From NCBI GenBank assembly GCA_038380795.1, contig CM076266.1, positions 47,762,425-47,826,424 of the forward strand: a DNA stretch of 64,000 bases, in the 5' to 3' direction. This document shows, piece after piece, positions 1 to 12,312 of this stretch. Each line of letters begins with the position of its first letter. Position 1 is the first letter of the stretch. The stretch comes from Pyrocephalus nanus (taxonomy: Eukaryota > Chordata > Aves > Passeriformes > Tyrannidae). The translations under genes and the position numbers were made by a program. The notes under the pieces were generated by a model. The model ran no database searches, was not told where the DNA came from, and saw only the letters and a program-made list of their open reading frames with translations.

Positions 1-3000
1 TCTTGACTAAGTTTTGAAAAATACAAAATATAACTCAATTTGAAAATCATTAAAAAAGATTTATATCATTGCTCATTACAATCCATAAATGCTGAACTGC
101 TTCAAAATAAAAATTCCCTCATCTTCCAGGAAAGCCAGTTTTCTGTGAGACCAGACCTGCACATTATAATACAGCAAGAACCTCAGAGGTATTTAGTTGA
201 CCAGTTCCTGAGCTATACACACAGTTTCATGTGTTATGCCTGTCTAACAGTCCTCAGGGACTTGGAAACCTTCCAGAGTGCTGGGCTGGCTTGTATTCCT
301 CCTTTCCAGAGCAGGAACTCTGTGAGGCATGCTGCTTCCCACCCAAATAAACATGGTGAGCACTGGCCCCAGCTGCTGATGTTTTCCCCCATCCTGATTC
401 TGCTTTGCACTCCCCAAAACCTTCCCTATAGACTCCACAGGCTCCCTGCTTGCACAGTCACGTGCCACATAACCAAAGCCCACATTCACTGACTCCTGAA
501 GCACAAAAGCTTGAAAACGGGATTCAAAGAGATAAAACTCCAATTATACCAAGACAGAAATATTTTCTCCTTTCCTTCCAGGCTGCTGGAAATACCAAGG
601 AGTTTATCTTCAGAGCTCCCAGAGACTTTGAGGTTATTTTTGTTCAGACAAATTAAATTCCTTTTTTCGTGTGATGGATATTTGTCTCATATGCATTCAA
701 TCTGAAGAAACAAATATTTGATATCCATGAAAATTTACTATGAGCCTTGACCATGACCTGTTAATGCTATATAGTGGGTGACTAATGTTGCCTATCATTT
801 AGCGAGGTACAGCACTGTTAGGCTGTAATGAACACTCCCAACAAGGCCTAGTTGCTTAACCATGACAACTGTTTGTGATGTTTGTGACATCTCACATGGA
901 CTGCTGTCACAATATTGCTGTGAAAAGATCCTTACCAGCTGCAAATTGGCACTGGTCAGCTGGATGGGTCACCTGAAAACCTGTACCAAACCCTTAGCGA
1001 AATAGTAGTAGTGATCCATCTTTTAGCAAATTTTCTGACTTCATTGCCATTTTTTACATAGGAACTGACTTCCTGCTGATGAGGAAATTAGTGACTCAGT
1101 AGTTTAATAATGCAAGGAACTGTTTTGAACCATTTCGATTTCTTCTGAATTGGATGGATTAAATATTTGCAATATTACTTGAACTTCTGCCTGAGTCTTT
1201 TCCCAGATGTAATCTACATTTTCTTTGTTTCATGAACTGTTTATTTTCTGATTAAGTGCACTGGGTATCTTAAGAAATCCCTCAGGGATGGATAAGTAAC
1301 AGGATGTTTCCTTGCTCTCTCTTGCATGCTTGCTTTGATGAATTACAAAGGAAGGGAGAGAAATGCTTTAGTAGGGCAAATGAAAATTGTTCTTTTATCT
1401 AATTTTATCTGCAAGTAGCCCACCTGAAGAAATTCTGCTGAGGGTGTGCCTGTACAATGAAAAGTCTCTGCCAAGCTACAAAGTCACTAAGAAAGAGAAT
1501 GAGAGGATAGGTAGAATATCAGTTTAGAAAGGAATAGTGAAAGATTGGGAAGATGTAAGAGAAAAGACACTCCTCTGGTTAATGCCATTTCACCCCAAGT
1601 CCCATGAACATGACATTTACTTAGAGGTATTAGCTGCATCTCTGTGCATGTTAGTTCAATCTCCTTTTTATCTGTAGCATTTGATCCCAGATCTCATTGT
1701 TGTACTGAACAGATAAATAAACATTTAAAAGGATATTCTACCTGAACTGGTAGAAAACATTATTTCGAGCTGTAAAAAGACTACATAAAGGCTTAAGACA
1801 AACAAGCAAGAAATATTTCCAGCTGAAGGGCCCCATACCAGACTGACATACAGCATTCCATGGGAGGCTTGCCTTTCAGAGCCACCATCAGTTTTCTGCT
1901 CCCCAGAAAAAAGAATTTGAGAGCATTTAGAAGCTGATTTAGACAGCTTCCAGAGAGACAACACAAACATGTTACAATCAAGGGCTAGGCAAGTGTGGGA
2001 GCACTCTTGATTGTTGCTGTTGGGGGAGTTTGCATGTCCCAACCTCCTGACAGCAGCAGGGTGCCAATACCATGATGTGTGCTTGTCTGGGTGCCAGCAG
2101 AAGCTTTAAAGTGTGCAGGAAAAGTTCAGCTGTGTTCAAAACCTGCATTATTATTTAAGGATGATTCACCAAGCAAAAGAAAAAATAAAATTCAAGCATA
2201 CTTAATCAGACTCAGTTGAAATGTAGAAATTCATAAACTACAATGACATTCTTAAGGCCTTGAAATTGTACGTGGGGAAGGTTAATTGCCAGCAAGTAGT
2301 ATCATAGCTGGTATTTAAGGCAGCCAGTACAAAGTGATCTGCAAATGTGCCAGTGGGACTCAATTAAGTCTCAGAAGAGTACTGGGCTATCATTACAGTT
2401 AGTAGTCACCACCCTGAACTCTTCCTTGCAGGGAAGTCTGTACTAAATAACATTGTTCCTACTGTTTCATCAATCAGCTCCATGGTTACAGCCCTTAGGT
2501 AGATGTGAAGACCCACAGTCAGTTCTTTTCTCTGCTGAGACCTTATGAACCCACACATTCTTCTTAAACACTCTAGTCCTACAATGTAGCCTATTTGTAG
2601 CTGTTTCTTTCAACCTCTCTTGTGGAAATTATTCCATAATTCAGTATTCATTGAAATACAAAGATGTTACTAAACATAACTATATTTCAACAGAATGTAC
2701 ATCTTGTATGAAAAACTTGAATATCTGCCTTCTGAATCTCTCCTCTTCAGAAAAAAACTCAGCTTTACAATCAGATCAATCTCCCACGTCCCATGGACCC
2801 TGTGTGTATAAGGCTTTTTTGTGTATGCACTCTAAGAATGCCAGTGTCCAGGTGATTATGAGACATGAAGAAATAACAACTTGGTAAATCTTGCCAGGGT
2901 AGTTATAAGTGAGACGTTAGTTTACTTCTGAACTTGTTTGAAAGATCTTTATTCTGTTAAGGTTTTTGGAGAAAAAAATGTGGGTATCTAAAACATTTGG

Positions 3001-4900
3001 AATCTCCAGTATTAGCTGGAAATCTGAGGACCTAAATTTTGAACGCAGACAGCTGTAGAGCAGCTGCTGACAAGTGCACAAAATCTCTTGTATGTGTCCT
3101 TTAACCTTGCTCTTCATAACTGTTTCCTGGAATGGTTACTTCTCTGGAGCTAGTGCTGTTACACCAACACCAGCTGCTGGTAGGGTAAATCACAGCTGTT
3201 TCACTTGTGCTTCTGCAATTAACACCTTAAGCACCAGCCTCTTTTGAACTTTTTCAGTATTTTATTCTATATTGCTAGTCAAATAAAGTAATCCCTAAAA
3301 TTGCCTGTGAAACAAAGTGCAGTTACTGGGCAAAGACAGAAATGAAATATTTACTGTTCCAGATTAGTTACCTCACTGTAAATATTTCACATGTATTTCT
3401 AAATAACTGCATGTTCCTTCCAGAGAACTGACTTCGGTTTTCAAATGCAATAAATCTTGTAGGTTAAATAACTACAGCTGCTAAGCAATCATATTTTATC
3501 TGTTCTAACCAAACATTGCACAATGCAGAGAAATAACCAAGGAAGTTATCCAGCTAATCACTTACCTGTGGTAAGGACACCTATGCTAACTCAAGGACTC
3601 CTCATCATGCTTTAAAAATCTGTTTTACAGCAATACATCCAGATCAATTGCTAAATCAATTCCATGTCCCATGGAAAGTAAGGTGTCATCTTGTGTTGTG
3701 ATTTAATTACCTTACACTCTTGCAGTGAACTCTCCCTTAAGCTGCACCTCTTTCAGAGAAGTGGGGGAGGTTTAAATTATTCAGTTTAGAAGGCTGGGTT
3801 AGATAAGTCCAGATCCCCTTATGGAATACTTTTTTTAACTATTGAACACAATATCTTTGCAAAACGATTCTTGATTTTGTGGGGTAAAAGAATTGGATTG
3901 CAATTAAAATTCTGCTTTCTCAGTGATTAATTATACTTAAGTCTGACCTGTATTCCCTGAGCAACTAATCAGAGAAATTATTAAATACCTAAGAAAAGAA
4001 TTCTGGCAAATGAAATACTGCCCTAAGTTCATTCACTCCATAAAAATAGCACAAATATTCTCCTGGTTATTTTTTTTCCTTTTCAGATTAGTTTTTAAAT
4101 AAAGCTTAGTGAAAGAATGAGTGTATTTATTGCTATAGAAATCAGGATGAAATTGTGTTTGTACTGAAATCAGTGGATAAATATAATCTACCCACACTGA
4201 TTCCAGTGTTTCATTTCACCTCTTCCAGAAAAGCTGACCAGTTCACCTACCTAAGTAGGCTCCAGGTATCTTCTTCTAAACTAAATCAAATTTCTGTTAA
4301 AATCATTAACTAACACATATGAATAAAATCCTCAGTGACGATTAACTACATTAAAATACTGATTGATTCCTACAGTTAGTCTCAAAAGTAGATGATGATG
4401 ACTGCATGTAAAATGGTTGGGACTTTGAGAGATAAAAAGTGGTTCAGTGCTTATCTCAGAACTTGAGGAATGTCAGAAATTGAAGCATCTTGTTAGTGTT
4501 TTTTTTGCACCTCCAAACCCTTCTCTGTTTTGCTCCATACCTTAAGCAAGACAAGTGAAACACAGTGTGTGCAGGGCTCTCACTAATACCCTGACATTGC
4601 TGTGTGCATTATTATGGACTGCCCTAGAGATGTGAAGGGAATAATCTTCTCTACTCTTTCCTTCTTGTTTTATACACATTTATGCTATTATGTTTTAACT
4701 CCTGCTAGGTCATCTGTCAAAGGTTAAGGACATAGAAATGGAAGAGGAAATGGCTTGTTAAGTCTAGTTTTGTGTCTGCCAGTTTGACAGGCTTAAACAT
4801 TGAATGAGAGTTAGCCTGTAGATGCAAACCTTTTGTGAAATTTGCTCCTTCAAGAAAACTTGCATTCAGCCACTAATAAACTTGTGTGTGTAGAAAACCT
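1..4900. other. Unique AT-rich non-coding DNA
   Basis: No recognisable exon, RNA gene or interspersed repeat was seen. Open frames are at most about 150 codons, have no domain-like composition, and overlap each other on both strands as chance frames do. The base composition is AT-rich with few CpG. Short homopolymer runs occur but no clear tandem array. It could be intergenic or intronic; one sequence cannot separate these. Confidence 0.6.
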
Positions 4901-7295
4901 TTCTCAATTTTTTCACAGAAAAAAACTGGTCAGAGTAGAGCATCCTCACTTATACAAAGAGGGCAGAAAAAGAAAAAAAGGGGGGAAAAACAGCTAAGAA
5001 ATATTCTGTTTCTACCGAAAACTTCCTCTAAATCAAAATGAATAGGAACTTCTCTTTTGCTGGGCAATAAAGTTCTTAGCACCCACTTAGAGCTTTGTAG
5101 CTCTAGGTCTCCAGGAAATAAGTGGCAATCCGCACCAAAGCAGATCAAGCTGTTGAAATACTTCGCGTGGAACCTCACCTAGATCCCCTAGCACTGTTTG
5201 CCAAATGTAAGTGGCATTAATTTCCCACCATTATTACTGATGAATAGGTAGGAAGCCAGAGCCTCCAACAGTCATAACTGTGAGCCAGGGTAGCACATTT
5301 GTCCTGTAAGGAATCTGGTCTCATGACTAAGCCCAGCTATCTTTTGATGCCACTCGTACATTTGTTTCCACAGCAATGCTGCCCTTCTATCCCGCTTAAC
5401 TTTCTTGTGGATTTCTTTTTTAATGCCATCTTGATGGCCATCACAAAAATACAAACATAAATTTTTGGATTTCACAGTTCAGGCTGGACAATGAGGAGCC
5501 AGATATTTTGTCTAATGAGACACTGCCTTCCTCATGAAGGAAGGCAATCTTCTCTATCAGCTGGCCTTTCATACTGACAAAGTCAGACAAAACAAGGAGT
5601 GTTTTTACTCCAGAAGTTATATCTATGCAGATTGCAAGTGATTTATTGTGTGACTTAGCTTTTGGGGTGTCTTTTTTGCCCCTTGGTTGCACAGTGCCTC
5701 CCACAGCAGTGCCCTGCTCTGGCAAGAGCTTTGAGGTTCTCCAGAGTCTTGGCAGATAAAACCAGTCATAGAAATGTTGAATATCAAACCAATTCCCATT
5801 TGGTAGCAAATGGCAATGCCTCCCTGGGCAGTTCTTTCTTATACTTAATAGATCTGGAATCACTTTTCTGTTTCAGTTTTATAGGTCTCCTGAAAAAATT
5901 GCATTTAGTAAATGTGTGGAGTAGGTTCAATGTGTTGTTTGATGATGTCCTAAGAATTTAAGGAATGAACAAGAGGAAAATAGCAATATGAAATTGAAGC
6001 ACTTTGCAAAAAAGAAAGAGCATATGCATATCTGTTTATTTCTGTTAGATAAAACCAAATAAACTTCATGTCCACTACTGAAATAATAGAGAATACTTAA
6101 CATTTTTCATAGGCTAGTTGGCTATCACAGCAACACAGAGCATAGGAAAGAGACTTTAGAAAAATGTTTTGGTACAAGCTTCGTTGCTTGGCAAACAGTT
6201 TTGCTCTGGAGAGCACTCAAAGAAGCCTGAGGAACAACATGGTTTGCTAAGATCAGCATGAATTATTACTTGGAGAGTACATGCACTACCAGGAGCCGGT
6301 ATTGGGGGAGTTAGGGGGAGGGAATTATGTGTTTAGATGTGGGAAAGGCTAGCTGAGATAAGAAAAATGCCAGCTCTGTTATGGAATCCAAGAAAGAAAG
6401 GGAAACAGTTGGCAAAGGGAGAAGAGAAAGAGTGGGAGTTGCTGCTGCAAAGCTGACCCAGAGGTTACTGACATTATTCATAGCAAGGTTAAAAGTGAAG
6501 ATGATCAGATTTTATTGCATTTTGTCAGAGGAAATTTCAGAAGTTCATTTCTATTTTTCCCCTTTTATTCTGCAAATATCAGCGTTTTCTAACATACAAA
6601 CATATATTGAAATATAAATTTCAGTAATAATATTTCAGTATCATATTTACATCATATGATCAAATAGTCAAGACTGAGTTATGTAGAATGTTTGAAAGTT
6701 TAAAAAAAAGGGGTAGTTTATCTTTCAAAAATGACATTTTGTCTTTCTCAAGGGTATTTCAGTGGAAAGTCCCTTCAGGTTCCTTAAAAAGATTCAAACT
6801 GATACAAGTTAAATAAAACCTGACCTGGGAATTTTATATGAAGATTAGGCAGTTGAGTGTCTATCACCACTGTCAGGTTAAAGAGACTGTGAATTATGTT
6901 AAATAGAGATAAATGATTTTCAGCATTAAATGAGATTAAACGAGGCAAAAGTAAAACATCAAGCAACCTCTGAAAATTAGCAAGACACCTGCAGAGTTCA
7001 GAGTTCAGAAAGAAGCTGTTGGTGTAGCTGCACCTGTCAGCAAAGCAGCGAATTCTTCTCTGGGCACCACTTACCTTTCAGATCCATAATCCGTTTCCAT
7101 AACCCAGAAGCAGGGAAAGCTACTCCCCTGATTTAACCCCTGAAAACTGTATAATTTTACTAGTGATCCAAGACAGAGGTGACAGAAGTCCACACTCAGA
7201 CTTGTCTTTTAAAGTTAAAAAAAGAAAGAAAAAAAGAAACCCTCTAAACCTTTCAACTGGCTGTGAATTGTCATTGGTCCTGATCACTTTTAGGC

Positions 7296-7339
7296 CACTG
7301 ACACAGTATCAGTGGGACACTGACACAGTATCAATGCCA
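7296..7339. repeat. 22-bp tandem duplication, two units
   Basis: Two adjacent 22-bp units begin CACTGACACAGTATCA and match at 19 of 22 positions. The differences are near the end of the unit. This is a recent local duplication of non-coding DNA or a two-copy minisatellite. Confidence 0.8.
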
Positions 7340-8230
7340 TATGCTCTGTTTGTAGAGGAAGTGGTGTTGACCTACTAGATGCTTTACCACCAAACTGGAA
7401 ACATTGGCCAATGGGGTGGAGTGCCATGACTTTTGCCTCCTGGAGCAGAGGATGCTGCATTATGGACCTTGGAAGAGAGCAAGCTCCCATATGTGTGAGC
7501 AGAACCTGCAGCACTGCTCCTGAACTCATTTACAAGTGTTTGTTGGAGTGCAGGATCAGTGTTGTTTCCTGGGATTTGCAAGTAAAGGACTGTGAGCAAG
7601 CACCAGTGGTGTAGGCAAAGCAGACCTATAGGGCAAGAACTGACAATGGAGCAACTTCAGATATTAATCCCATTATAGAAAAGGGATGGTAACCTGGGAG
7701 TCAGACTTTCAGACTTACAGGAAGCATGAAAAAAGTACTGCAAATGAAATGATAAGAATGTAAGGAAAATCTGTGAAGAAATACACTTCAAGACTTACAA
7801 GTAAGAGAAATTAGGACATTTTGAAAGCACTCTAATTTCTAGAAAGTTCTGAATTCCAACCCTTTTGGAAATCAAAGCTGTTTACTGTGCAGTATAATTT
7901 CAAAATCAGGCAAAATTATTCTTTAACCTCAGCTTGTTTGGATGCTGCAGCTGAGCAAAAGCAGAATTTATTAAGCCACTGCAGTTTTACTGCCCAGTTA
8001 TGGGTGGAATACATATCTGCCCATCTCCCTAAACGTCTCATCAAGATAAAGTGGGGATCAGTGATAATTTCCGTTTGTTCTTGAAATGACACACTAGAGA
8101 TTAAAATATTGTTTCCCATTGCATAAATGCAACTCTTAACAGCCTTCTGCTGGGAAATGCTGGGTCATCAATAGGTTGAGAAGCCTTAGTAGTTTCAAAA
8201 CAAATTTTAAAAAAAGTTCATTAAGAGGGT

Positions 8231-8257
8231 GATATGATGCAGTTGGATATGATGCAG
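8231..8257. repeat. 15-bp tandem duplication
   Basis: The 12-mer GATATGATGCAG occurs at 8231 and again at 8246, so the period is 15 bp. No function is apparent. Confidence 0.7.
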
Positions 8258-9496
8258 GCTGGAATAGCTGGGATCCAGAACAAGGGTTATATCCTCCACT
8301 TGGGTTTTGACAATCAGATGTAATGGTGTCATCACTGCTCCCCTCATGGTAGCATTTTAGGTTTTCAGAAAAGAGATCAGAGTCAGAAGAGACTCATCAT
8401 TTGAACCACTTGTGTAGCATTAAGTGGGTGTCATCTTCCAGAATAAAATTCCAGTGCTGGAGGGAAATACTGCTGATACAAAATGCAGCTGTCTTGGGAG
8501 CTGTGAGTGCTGAACTTGCTCCTTCTGTATGAGAAAGCAGCCAGGAGAGAAAGAAATGGTATTGTTGTTACAATTACTCATTATTTCTCCAGCTCTGATC
8601 CTGCTCCTGGCATCTCCTGGTCATTCTTCTCCCTCCAGGGTTTTTTTTTCTTTCCACAGAAAAACCTTCTATAATATTATTTAAAAGGAATTATAGCCAT
8701 GATACCAACACAGCTTTTGTTTGATATTACTAAGAATCTTATCTCTTAACTAGGGCCTGTAAGGAGCCACCAGTTCATATTAATTTGGGAATGAGAGAAC
8801 TGGATATCATGAGCATTTTACACCATTATTTTACAGCATTAACTTCATCATCAGTTCCACGAGGTATTTCGGAAAGGTTTTGCTGGTGATCTAAGCTCTG
8901 CAGGTTTGTTTTGGCTTTTGAAGTTCTCTTATAGGTGTAGAACAAAAGAGTTGTGAGCAGAGAGTGACAGTTCCCTGGCAAAAGCACTCTGAAAAGAAAA
9001 ACAACATTTTGACCTTAAAGAAAATGTAAAGCTAGAGTAATTTTGTCATCTAACAAAAAGTCCATTACAAGGGGTAGCCAGGAAGTTTTATTCACCTCCT
9101 TAGATGCAGTTAAACCTGCTAATGCTATTATAGATCTCTTGAAGGACAAGCCTGGATGGTACAGAGAGTACACAGAATAACATAATGCAATTCTTTTACA
9201 TTATGGTGTAAGCTCATTCAAAACAAAAAAAAAATCTTTTGAGGCAAAAAAATTTTTGTTCCAAACCAATGGCATATCCTGGCATTTTCTGGCTGTAGCA
9301 GGAGCTGCTTTGGCTGAGCCTCTGCACATCATGGTTAGTCAACACCCTGTGAGGGGCTGCGGCTACCTGGAGGGATTTGGAAGAAAGAATTGATTTGTGC
9401 ATCAGGGGCCAATCATGAGCTTGATAGCTGGGAGGAAATACAGAGCTGGCAATCTCGCAGGGATGTTTTAAAAGCTCCTCCCTGTGCCAATGGTGT

Positions 9497-9539
9497 TTAT
9501 GTACTTAAGCTTAGCAGCTTATGTACTTAAGTCAGCACC
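9497..9539. repeat. 22-bp imperfect tandem duplication
   Basis: The 13-mer TTATGTACTTAAG is present at 9497 and 9519, followed by related tails (CTTAGCAGC and TCAGCACC). This gives a two-copy tandem with a 21-22 bp unit. Confidence 0.75.
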
Positions 9540-9978
9540 TGAGAATGCATAAATAAAATACCACCTGTTCTTCATCCTCACCTCAAAACTTAATATTTCA
9601 TTCTTCTCATAGCATTAGCCAGGCCCACAGGTCTACAGGACTTTCTCTGTTTAGCAGATGACTGCCAGTTCATGATTTTTCCTCTAAATATGTATTTTTC
9701 ATGTCATTTAAGCTGTATAAAATCTGCTTTCTACTGAAAACATAGAAGATTGTACTATTAACTTGAAAGATTGTCCTGTATAGATTTTCATGCATACAAC
9801 AGTGTGATAAAATGTTTTCAAGAATCCAACTAAACCACCGCAGAAAGCCAGGTCCAAGTGTTGTCTAGAAGAAAATCACACGTTTTATTTTAGTTATAGC
9901 ATTGTATAACTAATCTAGTCTACCTTTCAGACAAGAAAAGATCTCAGTTCTCTGGCCTTCTTTCAGGCCATTATCATA

Positions 9979-10550
9979 AATTCATAGAATAGTTTGGGTT
10001 GAAAGGGAAATGTCATCTTGTCCAACTCTCTTACAATGATCAGGGACATCTTCAACTAGGTCAAGTTGCTATTGACAGCTAGGTCAACCTGAGCTCGAAC
10101 ATTTCCAGGGATGAGGCATCCATCCACACCTTCTCTGGCCAATCTGTTTCAGTGTTTAACCAGTCTCATTGTGAAAGTCTTCTTCTTTATATCTAAACTC
10201 TATTTTAATTTAAAACCATTAACCTTAGTCTTATCACAACAGGCCCTGCTAAAAAGTCTGTCTCCGTCTTTAAGTCCCCTTTTAAGTATTGAAAGGCTGC
10301 AGTAAGGTCTCCCCAGAGCCTTCTCTTCTCCACACTGAACAACTCTCATTCTCTCCATCTTTCCTCATAGTGGGAGGTGCTACAGCCCTCTGATGATCTT
10401 TGTGACCCTCCTCTGGACCCACTCAAACAGGTCCATGTCTTTACTATGGTGAGGACCCCAGAGCTGGATGCAGTACTTCAGGTGGGGTCTCACCAGAGAG
10501 GAGAAGAGGGGTAGAATCACCTCCCTTGACCTGTTGGTCATACTTCTTTA
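9979..10550 (-). mobile_element. CR1 LINE 3' fragment, antisense
   Basis: The plus strand begins AATTCATAGAATAGTTTGGG followed by a TTGAAAGGGAAATGTCATCTTGTCCAACTC-like stretch. This is the complement of the conserved 3' end of chicken-repeat-1 (CR1) LINEs. The match then runs through typical antisense CR1 phrases: CATTTCCAGGGATGAGGCATC, TGAAAGGCTGCAGTAAGGTC, TCCTCTGGACCCACTC, CTGGATGCAGTACTTCAGGT and CCCTTGACCTGTTGGTCA. The copy keeps only the last roughly 570 bp, as expected for a 5'-truncated CR1 made by target-primed reverse transcription. It is diverged and carries no open reverse transcriptase frame. The plus-strand open frame at 10111-10305 is antisense to it and not a gene. Confidence 0.93.
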
Positions 10551-11404
10551 GAAAGAAGTCATTCTGTTTTGATTTTCTGAGGCATTTGTGTGGGCCTTGC
10601 TGTTTACTGGTAACACTAATTGGATGTTATAAATGTAGTGTCACCACCTACTCAGTGATGCTGAACAGCTCTGGGACAAAGCCTGAAAATACTGCTGTTC
10701 TTGGAACCGCAGTCCTTGACCACTGTGCCAGTTATGCAAATAGAGATCAAACAGTTAACCCAGTGTGCATTTGCATTTCACACTGCAACTGGCTTAAAGG
10801 AGCAGAATCTGAAAATATTAAAGCCACTCAAGCTGTTATCTGTGCTGGCACCAGTGTGAAGGTCTTTAGAAGCAATCTATAGAAAAGAAGGTGTTCTGTA
10901 TTAGACATGGAGACTCACATCGAGTGCAGCATTAAGCCACTGTTGACTGTGTCCACAGTGCTGAGTCCGAGAGTGACCAAAGTGCATAGTGCACAAGAAT
11001 ATGCACTTTAGCGGCCCCTTGACTTCAAAGCATACAGTTCCTGGCAGGAGGGGATGTCAGTCATGTTGAGGAAGAAGCTTGACTCAGTTACCTTACAGAG
11101 TTTTAGCCCATACATCTTTATTTTTTAAAGGATGGAATTATATTAAGTTTTCCTTCCCATCATGATTTGGTGTTTGGCCAGTGTCCAATCCTGTGGGCTA
11201 GAGTTCAGCGCAGACTATACTTGCATCCAAACAAGGCAGGCCTGTGATGGAAATACAGAGTGGTTCTTGTGTTTACTCATCAAGTAGTTATCCAAATATT
11301 TAAGTACTTCCTTGGAATATTGCAGCACTTTCTGAGCAAGCTCATTCTTCAGCTGTAAGTCTGCAAACTACATTTCACATGAAAGGTTTTGCTGATATTT
11401 TATC
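10551..11404. other. Unique non-coding interval with octamer motifs
   Basis: No gene was recognised; a 118-codon plus-strand frame (10526-10882) starts inside the CR1 and has no recognisable motif. The interval carries two perfect ATGCAAAT octamers in opposite orientation (10734-10741 plus, 10769-10776 minus) with a GTTAAC core between them. This is compatible with a regulatory element, but it is unproven. Confidence 0.5.
10734..10776. promoter_or_regulatory. Inverted pair of POU/octamer motifs
   Basis: ATGCAAAT lies at 10734-10741 on the plus strand and its complement ATTTGCAT at 10769-10776, so two perfect octamers face opposite ways 35 bp apart. A GTTAACC stretch, similar to half an HNF1 site, lies between them. 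Octamers are binding sites of OCT/POU-domain factors. That this pair is used is inference; chance occurrence in AT-rich DNA cannot be excluded. Confidence 0.3.
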
Positions 11405-11535
11405 TCAGGGTTGTTGTCTTTGGGGCATTATTGGATATTAATATTAGTGGTGGATCTGGCATTGCTGGGTTAACAGTTGGAATTAATGACCTTAAGGTCT
11501 TTTCCAACCGGAATGACTCTATGATAACTGTAAGT
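11405..11535 (+). mobile_element. CR1 LINE 3' end, sense
   Basis: A short sense-strand CR1 tail is visible: GCTGGGTTAACAGTTGGAAT, AATGACCTTAAGGTCTTTTC, then CAACCGGAATGACTCTATGAT. CR1 elements end in a GGTCTTTTCCAACC-like block followed by repeats of ATTCTATG, which fits 11495-11535. The upstream border is uncertain. Only about 130 bp remain, so this is a severely 5'-truncated, non-coding copy. Confidence 0.88.
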
Positions 11536-12249
11536 CAACAACCGAGTTCTCCCATCTGCCTTTTCAGCTTTCCAAAATGGTTATGCGTATTCCCTGCTGG
11601 AATAAGTTCTATAGCAATGGACAGGTATTATTTAATGAAAAAATGGTAAATAAAGAAAAAAATCTATAATTTGTACTTTCTCACGACAGATAAGGGTATG
11701 GTTGTGCAATTTTAATTCAGTTTTATTCTCAAAACACTTACGAATTCTTGAATTCTCCTCTCATTCAGAAGTAACTGGAAGCACACAGAAAGGGTAAGAA
11801 CAAGCAGTAAGGAAACAATTTGACTGACTTCCTGACTTTCCATCCTGGACCTCATGACTTGTAGCCCTGGTGCCCAGTCCCTGGAGGTGATCTGAATGCA
11901 TGCTGCCCATTGCCACAGTCATGCAGGTTCAGCGTGTGACACTTCTTGAATAATGGGTTGAGAAATGAAAGCTGTTTGCACAAGCCTTGTCATATTTCAT
12001 ACAGACAGCTGCCAGCCTCTGCACTCTTTGCTGTTTTTTGTAATTTGTGTCTTCTGTCACCTAGATAAGACATCACCAAAAATAAATAGTTAAACGGAGA
12101 AAAAATGTCATGAGTCTGAAAAGCTTGTTGTGCTTTTTCTCTCTACAGAGGTTGCTGTGCTTTTCTCTCCATGTATAAATGTATTATATTATTCATTCCC
12201 AAAGGTATCAGAGCTGAGAGCTGTTACACCTCCAAAAATATTAAGACTA
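11536..12249. other. Unique non-coding interval
   Basis: No gene was recognised. A roughly 25-bp imperfect duplication of a TTGTGCTTTTTCTCTCTAC-type pyrimidine stretch lies at about 12127-12170. The right edge abuts an LTR fragment, so some of 12170-12249 could belong to that element if its border is misplaced. Confidence 0.5.
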
Positions 12250-12251
12250 TG

Positions 12252-12293
12252 GTCCATTCTGATAGAAATCACACACAGTGAGACAGAATGGAC
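12252..12293 (-). other. LTR R/U5 stem-loop
   Basis: GTCCATTCTG (12252-12261) and CAGAATGGAC (12284-12293) are perfect 10-bp inverted arms with a 22-bp loop. On the minus strand the hairpin sits just downstream of AATAAA, in the expected R/U5 part of the LTR. Confidence 0.65.
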
Positions 12294-12294
12294 A

Positions 12295-12312
12295 AGAGAG
12301 AGAGAGAGAGAG
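12295..12312. repeat. (GA)n microsatellite
   Basis: An uninterrupted run of GA dinucleotides lies between the LTR stem-loop and the AATAAA signal on the other strand. It probably expanded after insertion. Confidence 0.9.

Larger units (their letters stand above)
4901..9978. other. Unique non-coding DNA with small duplications
   Basis: No gene was recognised. A 140-codon minus-strand open frame near 5441-5863 has no recognisable motif and is overlapped by another frame on the plus strand. The interval holds three short tandem duplications, listed separately at 7296, 8231 and 9497, and a purine-rich stretch around 7205-7240. Otherwise it looks like ordinary AT-rich intergenic or intronic DNA. 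Confidence 0.55.

Noticed and set aside
5441..5863. 140-codon minus-strand frame as a gene
   Set aside because: No motif, an overlapping plus-strand frame of similar quality, and a length that chance explains.
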